Shown here one piece after another: positions 1 to 7,971 of a DNA stretch of 54,022 nucleotides (the first letter of the stretch is position 1; the number at the start of each line of letters is the position of its first letter). The notes beneath the pieces are model-generated. The model was not told the origin of the DNA. It made no database searches and saw nothing but the letters and a program-made list of their open reading frames with translations. Made by a program: the position numbers and the translations under genes. The DNA comes from Algoriphagus sp. (GTDB lineage: Bacteria; Bacteroidota; Bacteroidia; Cytophagales; Cyclobacteriaceae), in the NCBI GenBank assembly GCA_029945945.1, contig JAQSDM010000014.1, positions 1-54,022 on the forward strand, in the 5' to 3' direction.

Positions 1-2
1 CT

Positions 3-1043
3 AAGATTGCTGCCTATTGGGGAGATCTTCCTCCGGAAAAGCAGTTTTACCACTTTTCTGATTTTTCGGGAGGGGCCTTACTGATGGTCTCGCACCAGAA
101 CCTTTCGGAAGAAACCCGAATGCTCCAGAAACGCTGCGCATCGGTTTTCGAACTGGCATACAAACGCTTCTTGGATTTGGAAGCCAAGGAAAGACAGGAA
201 AGGGAATTACTCGAGGAAAAACTGCGATTGGAGCAAGCGCTCTCCGAACTCAAATCCACCCAATCCCAACTTGTACAGCAGGAAAAACTTGCCTCCCTCG
301 GTCAACTCACTGCAGGCATCGCGCACGAGATCAAAAACCCCCTGAATTTTGTGAATAACTTCTCAGAAGTTTCCATCGAGATGATTGAGGAGGTAATGGA
401 AGAAAGAAGCAAGAGCCAGGATACAAGAGATGAAACCCTGGTAGACGAAATTCTGGAGGACATTAAGTCAAATCTTCAAAAAGTGCATGAACATGGAACC
501 CGCGCCAATGGAATCGTGACCTCCATGCTCCAGCATTCCCGTGGAAGCTCCGGCAAAATGGCCCCTACAGACCTCAATGCCCTGATCAAGGAATATGTCA
601 ACCTGAGCTTTCACGGCATGCGGGCCAATAAAAATCCAATCGATGTGGATATCGCTTTGGATCTTGATCCACAGATTACCGATGTTCCGATTATCAAAGA
701 GGACTTTACCCGGGTGGTGATCAATCTCTGCAACAATGCTTTTGATGCGATGAGAGGAAAATTAGACCTGGCAGGTGTTAAAGAATACCAAGCCAAACTT
801 ATGGTCCGTGCTAAATTGGATAATGACCGCATTCTTATCGAAGTAGAGGATAACGGTCCGGGTATTCCCGAAGAGATCAAAGACAAAATCCTGCAGCCCT
901 TCTTCACGACCAAAAAAGGAACCGAAGGAACGGGGCTTGGCTTAAGCATCACTCATGACATTATCAAGGCGCATGGGGGAGAGTTGGCGGTGGAATCATC
1001 GCTGAACTACGGAACAAAATTTATAATCAAACTGAACAAATGA
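3..1043 (+). CDS. Sensor histidine kinase, 5' end outside the window (kinase 1)
   Basis: The reading frame is open to the left edge, so the true start lies upstream; the ATG at 84 is probably internal, because the frame upstream of it also reads as protein. The visible part begins with about 50 residues of a sensory region I cannot classify, then a charged coiled coil, then a DHp helix with the phospho-acceptor His at codon 324-326 (GIAHEIKNPLNFVNN). The HATPase_c domain follows, with N-box NLCNNAFDAM, G1 box DNGPGIP and G2 box GTGLGLSI. No membrane segment and no receiver domain are seen. Its second DHp helix and ATPase lobe (HGMRANKNPI, FFTTKKGTEG) match the kinase at 23643 much better than the five between, so these two form one subfamily. 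Function as an autophosphorylating kinase is secure; the signal is unknown. Confidence 0.9.
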   Translation, partial: KIAAYWGDLPPEKQFYHFSDFSGGALLMVSHQNLSEETRMLQKRCASVFELAYKRFLDLEAKERQERELLEEKLRLEQALSELKSTQSQLVQQEKLASLGQLTAGIAHEIKNPLNFVNNFSEVSIEMIEEVMEERSKSQDTRDETLVDEILEDIKSNLQKVHEHGTRANGIVTSMLQHSRGSSGKMAPTDLNALIKEYVNLSFHGMRANKNPIDVDIALDLDPQITDVPIIKEDFTRVVINLCNNAFDAMRGKLDLAGVKEYQAKLMVRAKLDNDRILIEVEDNGPGIPEEIKDKILQPFFTTKKGTEGTGLGLSITHDIIKAHGGELAVESSLNYGTKFIIKLNK

Positions 1044-1093
1044 ATACCCAAACCATTGCCTTCAAAGCCCTTGACGAAATTCAAACAGAATAA
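1040..1093 (+). CDS. Possible 17-codon ORF overlapping the kinase 1 stop codon
   Basis: An ATG overlaps the kinase stop by four bases (ATGA at 1040-1043) and is followed by 17 codons before TAA. Four-base overlaps normally mark translationally coupled genes, often kinase-receiver pairs, but this peptide has no recognisable domain. It may be a chance ORF or the stump of a lost partner gene. A hairpin begins at its end. Confidence 0.15.
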   Translation: MNTQTIAFKALDEIQTE

Positions 1094-1107
1094 AATTCTG
1101 TTATTAA
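1084..1107 (+). terminator. Hairpin after kinase 1
   Basis: An 8-bp perfect stem (AACAGAAT / ATTCTGTT) with a 3-base loop sits 40 bases after the kinase stop. It is followed by an A/T-rich run rather than a clean T tract, so it is a plausible but imperfect intrinsic terminator. Confidence 0.35.
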
Positions 1108-1423
1108 ATAAATTATATTATCACCTAAAAATATCAACAAAATTACCTCTATGAATTAGCTTACAAGCTCAAAAAGAGACATTTTGGTGACATATTGTTT
1201 GACTGTGTGATTATTGCATAAATTCCTTTTTATGTATAATTATACAGATATACGTGATTTTTAAAAATTATTTCATATCTTTTTAAACCTCTTTTGAGGC
1301 AAGAATTCTGCGTTTTGTTTTTTAAAAAATAGTTGTTGCTACAAATGACAAGATCTTGCATTTTATCAAGATCCCTTCACTTTTAAATGGTTTTAAATCC
1401 TTTAAAGATTAAATACACATCCT
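1108..1423. other. A/T-rich intergenic region upstream of the secreted protease
   Basis: About 316 bases of very A/T-rich DNA with no ORF of note. It should hold the promoter of the protease gene. A TTTG-like box near 1315 and TACAAATG near 1339 are only a loose match to the Bacteroidota consensus, so I do not call a promoter. Confidence 0.4.
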
Positions 1424-4400
1424 ATGCGTACACTCTTTACACTAGCCAACAGGATAATAATAGTATTGCTGCTTGCTACAAATTTTTCTTTTGCCCAAAC
1501 TATCAAACTGGAACAGGGCCAAAACGGAAGCGTTGATGGTGACCCCATAAGTCCTGTGAACTGGGCAGCCGGAAATTCCAATTCCGGCAACAGTCATTTC
1601 TTTGAAGGGCAATCTATCCCCTATCGGATGACAATTTCAAAGTTAAGGGCTGGTGCCCATACAGTAGAAATTGAATGGGATACCCGTGTAAGTGGCAAGA
1701 ATGCGATCGATTATATCACAAGTTTCAATAGAATCTGTGAAATTGTGATCCCTGCCTCCGGAGTTCCAAATTTCGGATCAATCCCGGCACCTAATGGAAC
1801 ACCCCAACCGTCAGCAAGTTTCAATCAATTATCTGAAGCGGATAAAAAAATCGCGATTTATGGTGGAACTATAAATGAAATTAAATATGTGCAACAAGAT
1901 GATATTTCCGGTACCACCGGGATTACTAGATTAAGCATCTCTTTTACTGCGATCGGAGGAAATGGCCCATCTAATACAGTAATCTTTGCCTGGGGTGGTC
2001 ATGTTGCAAGTGCCTTGGATTGGGGAGTTAACAATTCGGCGTCAAGCATTAGTGGATCTCCATACCATACCAGAGTAATTTCTTTGGACGGAAAATCTTA
2101 CGGGGGTCAAGACCGTTCAGTACAAGCTACCTCTGAAGTCATTGACTTGGATATAGAATGCCATATAAAAGGTGAAATTGAATTATGTGCAAGTACAAGC
2201 GCATCTTATTCAGTTCCTACTGGAGCTTTTAGCTATTTATGGTCAGTGACAGATGGAGGAGAAATAGTCTCCGGACAAGGTACCAATGTCATCACTGTAA
2301 ATTGGACAGCTTCAGGAAGTGTATCTGTAGCTATAGATAACGTAGGAGCTTGTTTACCAACCAACTGTAGCCTTGACGTCACGCTGATTACACCCCCTGT
2401 CCTATCAGTAGTTGAGGCTGTACTTTGTAGTACTGAAAATGGCGGGATAACTGCGATTGCAAATCTGAATGATTTTGCAAGCGTCAGTTTTGGAGACCTG
2501 ATTTTCACTCGAAATGGAACTGTAATTGAAACACCTGAATCCATCTTGGTTACAAATCAGGATGTGATAGAGGTTACTGCAGTTGGTGGTTGTGGCAGTT
2601 CAGAAACTTTCACAGTTACGGTCAATGACCGCCAAATTTTCGGCATTTGCTCGCAAGGAAAAGTATATGAGCCCATCGGTTCTGAGTTAAAAGCACTTTA
2701 CGAGATTTTCAGGCGGGGTCAAACTGTTGAGTCCAATGAAGTCTTCTACATCAGTGGAAATGAAGTATTAATTGAAGTCATCTATTTTAAGGATAAGTTT
2801 GCCGAAGTCAAGACAGTTCTTGAAAACCTTGGATTTGTAACCCCTACTGAAGAGGAATTAAAACAAGACCCTACTTCATTGATAATTGCAGGTTTCTTCC
2901 CAATTGAAAACTTATTGGAATTAAATCAGCACTATGAAATAATAAATTACGTACGCCCTGCCATCCCTGGTGTCCCAAATAAGGGAGCTACTACCACTCA
3001 AGGTGACCGTGTAATGCGATCTAACCTTGTAAGAGCTGGATATGTGCATTCTGAAGGGGACCAAGCCATAGACGGAACCGGGATAAAAATAGGACTACTT
3101 TCCGATAGCTATGCAACACGTACTGATGCTGGAGTCAATCCTTTAGCAACTGATATTGCTAATGGCGACCTTCCTGAAAATCTTTATTTTTCAAGAGATT
3201 TACCAAGCCGGTTTGGCATAGGAACTGACGAAGGTCGTGCCATGCTACAGATTATTCATGATATAGCTCCAGGTGCCCAACTTGGTTTCCGAACAGGAGT
3301 GATTACTGCAGGAGATTTTGCACAGGGTATCCGCGATTTGGCTTCTGCAGGCAGTGATATTATTATTGATGACATTACCTACATCACTGAACCATTCTTC
3401 AGTGATGGAAAGGTCGCAAAAGCAGTCAATGAGGTGTCTAATAATGGGGTGTCCTATTTCACATCTGCAGGTAATTTTGGGTCTAAATCTTTTGAAGGGA
3501 TATTTAATCCGGTTCAGGATCCAACTATTTACTTACCGCTGAATGGTGGTGAATGGACTGACGGAGGACGTGCACACCAGTTTGGAGATGGTAAAACAAC
3601 CCAATCCATAAAAGTATTTCCTGGACAAAATGGTCCTGCTGTTTACATGATTGCTCTTCAATGGGATGATCCGCTCTATTCAGTAGATCAGACGGGCAGT
3701 TTATATGATTTGGACATCTATCTAAAAGACTTTGGCGCACCGCTATTTGGGTTCAACCGAGATAATTCAAATGGTGATCCTATTGAAATTCTTTCATTCA
3801 CCATTACCGAAGAAACTACCATTGATCTTTTGATTGCTCGGGAATGCGAAAGCTGTACTGATCTGGATTCCAATAAAGGAATTAAGTTCAAATACGTTGT
3901 TTTCAGAGGTGAGCTTGACCCGAACGATCAAAATGGAATAAATGCTTCCACTATTGTTGGACATGCAAATTCAGAGGGTGCTATGACAGTTGGAGCTGTA
4001 CTTTATGCAAACACCTCTGTTTTTGGATTCGATCCTTCACTTGTACCAGCAGGAACCGCTCCATTCACAGCTGCAACATTTTCTTCAAGAGGCGGAACCA
4101 TGACCAACAACTTGGTTCGCAATAAGCCTGATTTCACGGCACCAAATGGTGTGAATACTACCGTGAATCTTGGCGCGCCAAATTTAGAAGGTGATAATTT
4201 CCCTAATTTCTTTGGAACTTCAGCTGCAGCACCGCATGCAGCAGCAGTTGCAGCACTGATCAAACAAGCCCGTCTGAAGTATTATCCTTCGACAAAACCC
4301 ACGGGTTGGTTAGGTGATCCAGGTGAAAGTTTACCGGCTGATATTCGTAGGGTATTAAAAACTACTGCACAAGACATGCATGAGTCTGGGGATGATATAA

Positions 4401-7400
4401 AGTCAGGATCGGGACTTGTGCGTGCAGACAGAGCCTTACTTGAACTAGCTGCACCAAATCCTGACAATATCGAACTGGTTTATGATGAAGCCCTGACTCC
4501 AGGTGAAGTTGAATTTAAGCTAATCATCAACGGGACCAATTTGTATGAAGGATCAAACGTTTATTTGAGAGATGAACTGTTAAGTTCTACCTACAAAATA
4601 GATGATGAGGGATTTGGATATCTTGAGGTAACAGTTCCACTTTTTGAGGGGAATCCTGGTGTCACTGTGGTTAATAATGCCATTTCGGATAGTGGACTTG
4701 ATGGAGGCACTGCCGGCCCGGTATACTTCTTTAATATCAATAAAAAGACAATTGCCATCCGCGCAGATGATCAGACCAAAAAATTTGCGCAGGTTCTGGA
4801 TCCATTCACCGCAAGTGTTTACGAAAGAGTTGACAATAATTGGGTACTGAGTGCACTGACTTTAGAAGAAGTTGGTCTTACTTTGAATCCAGACAATGCG
4901 AACACTTCATTAGTTCCTCTGACCCTCACAAGTTCAATTAGTGGTGACTTAGCAGAAGTGGGTACTTATGTAATTACCGCTTCTCATCCTCAATTGGGAT
5001 TAACTTTCACAGACTTTTTCAATTATGTTGGAGTTGCGCAAGAAGATGGAAATTTACTGTATGATGGAATAAACAATTCTTTTGGAAACTATGGGCCAGG
5101 TATCATCACGGTCGAGTCATTACCTATTACTATCAAGCCTATAGACCTGACAGGCGAATCTTCCTTAACTTATGGAGAATCGATTAGCGATGCACTGAAA
5201 TTCGAGGTCATTATTCCTGAGGATTTAATTCAATTAGATGGTAAAGTAAAGATAGCTGATGTCCAAAGCCTCAAAGATGCAATCCTTGCTCAATATTTAG
5301 GGGACCTTGCTCTTGCCAAACAACCGGATGACACCAGTCTCCCGCTGGGTATTTTTAATGGTAGGACAATACTTGACAAGGCCAGTTTTATCAATAAAAG
5401 TTTCATGGTCAGTGCACGTACCATGTTAAATGCACGAGTTATGATCAACGCACGCACCATACTCAATAGTAGGCCGATTATCAATTCAGCATTTGATGTC
5501 CCTACCGCTTCTTTCATTGATTACTTGGACAATTCGGAAAATCAGGAGCTAAAATCTGTAAGTATCAATAGCAGGACAATGATTAATGCACGGACAATAC
5601 TCAATGCCCGAACCATTGTTAATAGTAGAACTATTATCAATGGACGCACTATTATTAATGCCCGAACTATGCTCAATGGAAAAACCATTATCAATTCAAG
5701 AACCATTATCAATAGCACTGGAATTGAAGGAGAGGCAGAAGATAATTCCCTTGTGATTTTTGGGGAAAATGATCTGGAATTGGCCGCTGAAGGGGAAAAT
5801 GAAACTCTTGGAAAATATTATGACTTCGGTGAAGAAATAGGTGAAAATGATGATGATTTCAACCTTGAATTCTTTTCTGTAAATACGGTAACAGGATCGG
5901 ATGTTGGAGAACATTTCATAATTCCGGGAACCTTTGAATCCAGAAATTTTATAGTTTCCTATCTACCGGCAGACCTCACCATTACTCCTGCTATCCTTAC
6001 TGCAAACACCTCTGCTATCCCGGATATGATTGGGTTTGGTGACACTGCCCCGAAATTTGTAACTGAATTTGGGGGATTTGAAGTCAGTACCAGTTTCTTA
6101 GATCCTGAAGGAATTGAAGTGATTTTGGATGATGACGCAGCATCTATAATTGATTCCGTTGAATACTCCTTATTGAAAGATGCAACTTCATTCCCAGCAA
6201 GTGGGGTGATATCTGCTGGTAATTATGAGGTAGATCCAATCATTACCCTATTTCAGCCTACAAATTATTCTGTTGGTACGATTAATAGAGGCCCACTGAC
6301 AGTAAATAAAGCAACGCCAACTGTATCCGTTACCGGCGGTTTGTTTGAATTTGATGGCGGACCAATGGAGGCAACTGCAGTTGTTTATGGAATCGGGGGA
6401 GAAGAAGATTTGCTGGATCCAACCCTGCTTACCTTTATATATCAAGGAACAGGTGATACTAATTATCCCGCCACTGCTACCGCTCCTGCATATCCCGGCA
6501 CATACAGTGTGATTGCAAATTTTGCAGGCAATGAAAATTACAATCCGGCAAGTTCAGAATCAGGTTCTTTGGTAATTGTTGGATGTATAAACGAAGCCCC
6601 AGTTTTGGGTGAGTTTAATACTGCAAAGGGAAGTGGCAATACCAGTAATCCAGCAATAATTAAAAAACCAGCCAATACCCAAATCGGAGATTTGCTAATT
6701 GTAGGTTTGATGTTTGAAAAAGGTGAATCACCTTCTGTTACTCCTCCGGATAAAAATTGGATACGTATCGAACGTGTTAACCAGTTAAATCAAATTGCGA
6801 TGGTCACTTATTACAAAGTGGTGAAAAGCAATAAGGAGCCTGAGACCTACGGATTCCGAATCAGTCAAAGTCCAAAATGGACTATGGGGATTACAAGAGT
6901 AAGCGGTGCAGACATCGATCATCCTGAAGGGCCTATCGTTACATTTAGTGCAGCTTCTGGTGGTTCGGCAATTGAGGCGACGGCACCTTCCCTGACAACG
7001 GTTGATTGCAATACCCTGGTGATGCTCTTCTACTCCAATAAGAAAAATACTACCTGGACAGCACCTGCCGGAACCATAGAGGTTTATGATGATCCTAATG
7101 ATCAGCAAGGCTTGACCTCTAATATGATGTCCTACTTTATCCAAAGCGACGCAGGAGAAACTGGAGATTTAACGGCTGTTGCTTCATTGGGTGAAAACTG
7201 GGTAGCTCAGGCAATAGCAATACGACCTCGTAAGATTAACTTGGAATCTGCCAGAATTAACCCTTTGACCAGTGAAACCGTGACAGAATTGTCTCTGTCA
7301 GAAGGAGTTTCCACCCTTGAGGGAAAAGAAGTACCAGGTGAATTGAAAGCATATCCCAATCCTGTAAGAGACAGGCTGAATCTCAGCCTTAAAGGCTTGG

Positions 7401-7591
7401 TTGAAGAAGTTCCTAGCGAGTCCTCTTTGGTTATTTCAGATGCGTTGGGAAGAAACCTTCCATGGAATGGAACCTGGCATGAAAAAGAACGCCGCCTGGA
7501 GTTGGATTTCTCCCATGTGAATGTTGGGGTTTATATCATCAATGTCCAAACCTTGTATGGTGTGAAATCAATCCGTGTAATCAAAAAATAA
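1424..7591 (+). CDS. Giant secreted S8/S53-type serine protease with T9SS sorting domain
   Basis: This 2055-residue protein starts with a signal peptide (residues 1-25, ending SFAQ). A PKD-like beta domain lies around 240-320 and the protease domain runs from about 545 to 1010. Visible active-site elements are Asp561 (LLSDSY), Asp602-Glu603 (DEGRAML) where subtilisins have HGT, oxyanion Asn684 (SAGN) and Ser933 (GTSAAAPH). Glu in place of His recalls sedolisins, while GTSAAAP and SAGN are subtilisin-like. Residues 1328-1358 and 1381-1433 form a tandem hexapeptide repeat ([ILV]N[ASG]RT[IM]). MBG-like Ig domains follow (about 1510-1720), then a beta domain (about 1725-1930), then a type A T9SS sorting domain (about 1973-2055, AYPNPV to the end). 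The likely fate is export by Sec and release or surface attachment by T9SS. The substrate is unknown. It lies alone between two kinase genes and has its own terminator. Confidence 0.92.
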   Translation: MRTLFTLANRIIIVLLLATNFSFAQTIKLEQGQNGSVDGDPISPVNWAAGNSNSGNSHFFEGQSIPYRMTISKLRAGAHTVEIEWDTRVSGKNAIDYITSFNRICEIVIPASGVPNFGSIPAPNGTPQPSASFNQLSEADKKIAIYGGTINEIKYVQQDDISGTTGITRLSISFTAIGGNGPSNTVIFAWGGHVASALDWGVNNSASSISGSPYHTRVISLDGKSYGGQDRSVQATSEVIDLDIECHIKGEIELCASTSASYSVPTGAFSYLWSVTDGGEIVSGQGTNVITVNWTASGSVSVAIDNVGACLPTNCSLDVTLITPPVLSVVEAVLCSTENGGITAIANLNDFASVSFGDLIFTRNGTVIETPESILVTNQDVIEVTAVGGCGSSETFTVTVNDRQIFGICSQGKVYEPIGSELKALYEIFRRGQTVESNEVFYISGNEVLIEVIYFKDKFAEVKTVLENLGFVTPTEEELKQDPTSLIIAGFFPIENLLELNQHYEIINYVRPAIPGVPNKGATTTQGDRVMRSNLVRAGYVHSEGDQAIDGTGIKIGLLSDSYATRTDAGVNPLATDIANGDLPENLYFSRDLPSRFGIGTDEGRAMLQIIHDIAPGAQLGFRTGVITAGDFAQGIRDLASAGSDIIIDDITYITEPFFSDGKVAKAVNEVSNNGVSYFTSAGNFGSKSFEGIFNPVQDPTIYLPLNGGEWTDGGRAHQFGDGKTTQSIKVFPGQNGPAVYMIALQWDDPLYSVDQTGSLYDLDIYLKDFGAPLFGFNRDNSNGDPIEILSFTITEETTIDLLIARECESCTDLDSNKGIKFKYVVFRGELDPNDQNGINASTIVGHANSEGAMTVGAVLYANTSVFGFDPSLVPAGTAPFTAATFSSRGGTMTNNLVRNKPDFTAPNGVNTTVNLGAPNLEGDNFPNFFGTSAAAPHAAAVAALIKQARLKYYPSTKPTGWLGDPGESLPADIRRVLKTTAQDMHESGDDIKSGSGLVRADRALLELAAPNPDNIELVYDEALTPGEVEFKLIINGTNLYEGSNVYLRDELLSSTYKIDDEGFGYLEVTVPLFEGNPGVTVVNNAISDSGLDGGTAGPVYFFNINKKTIAIRADDQTKKFAQVLDPFTASVYERVDNNWVLSALTLEEVGLTLNPDNANTSLVPLTLTSSISGDLAEVGTYVITASHPQLGLTFTDFFNYVGVAQEDGNLLYDGINNSFGNYGPGIITVESLPITIKPIDLTGESSLTYGESISDALKFEVIIPEDLIQLDGKVKIADVQSLKDAILAQYLGDLALAKQPDDTSLPLGIFNGRTILDKASFINKSFMVSARTMLNARVMINARTILNSRPIINSAFDVPTASFIDYLDNSENQELKSVSINSRTMINARTILNARTIVNSRTIINGRTIINARTMLNGKTIINSRTIINSTGIEGEAEDNSLVIFGENDLELAAEGENETLGKYYDFGEEIGENDDDFNLEFFSVNTVTGSDVGEHFIIPGTFESRNFIVSYLPADLTITPAILTANTSAIPDMIGFGDTAPKFVTEFGGFEVSTSFLDPEGIEVILDDDAASIIDSVEYSLLKDATSFPASGVISAGNYEVDPIITLFQPTNYSVGTINRGPLTVNKATPTVSVTGGLFEFDGGPMEATAVVYGIGGEEDLLDPTLLTFIYQGTGDTNYPATATAPAYPGTYSVIANFAGNENYNPASSESGSLVIVGCINEAPVLGEFNTAKGSGNTSNPAIIKKPANTQIGDLLIVGLMFEKGESPSVTPPDKNWIRIERVNQLNQIAMVTYYKVVKSNKEPETYGFRISQSPKWTMGITRVSGADIDHPEGPIVTFSAASGGSAIEATAPSLTTVDCNTLVMLFYSNKKNTTWTAPAGTIEVYDDPNDQQGLTSNMMSYFIQSDAGETGDLTAVASLGENWVAQAIAIRPRKINLESARINPLTSETVTELSLSEGVSTLEGKEVPGELKAYPNPVRDRLNLSLKGLVEEVPSESSLVISDALGRNLPWNGTWHEKERRLELDFSHVNVGVYIINVQTLYGVKSIRVIKK
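5405..5722 (+). repeat. Hexapeptide (18-nt) repeat block inside the protease gene
   Basis: Two runs of six-residue units with consensus [ILV]-N-[ASG]-R-T-[IM] (about five units, a spacer, then about eight and a half units). The pattern fits the left-handed beta-helix rule [LIV]-x-x-x-[STAV]-x. Arg and Asn codons vary between units (AGG, CGG, CGA, AGA, CGC), so the repeat is kept at protein level and is not a recent DNA expansion. Confidence 0.8.
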
Positions 7592-7620
7592 CAGTACCAC
7601 TAAAATCCTTTGAATACCAA

Positions 7621-7651
7621 AAAAGAATGGAATTGACTTCCATTCTTTTTT
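7621..7651 (+). terminator. Intrinsic terminator of the protease gene
   Basis: A perfect 12-bp stem (7621-7632 with 7638-7649), loop TTGAC, ending in a run of T. It lies 30 bases after the protease stop codon and separates it from the next kinase. Confidence 0.9.
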
Positions 7652-7971
7652 GCTTTACCCCAATTCGGACATCGGTTATTGCTGCATTTTGTTAAATTTA
7701 TCCATTGACGCTTTTTTGATCTGTGCCAAGCAGGTCGAAAGGTTTGTGTAAGCCATGTCGGAGTTTAAAGGGACTAAAGCTAAGGTATGTGGGAGGATAA
7801 ACAGGAGAAGGAAAAATCTGTTATTTGTATCCCTGTAAAAGGAATGAATTGAATTGTTAGAAAATGCTGATGAAATAAATAAGTTTTTCGCTAAAGGATT
7901 ATAATAAAAAAAGAAACCCTATTCGACAAAGGCACAGCAACTAGCGTTCACCTAGGTATATAAACTGACAT
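7652..7971. other. Intergenic region before kinase 2
   Basis: About 320 bases without a credible gene. A 27-codon ORF beginning at the ATG near 7758 has no visible domain and is probably chance. The region presumably holds the promoter for the kinase at 7972. Confidence 0.4.

Noticed and set aside
5405..5722. CRISPR-like or minisatellite reading of the 18-nt repeat
   Set aside because: The units are in frame within a large gene, differ at synonymous sites and have no spacers, so this is a protein repeat.
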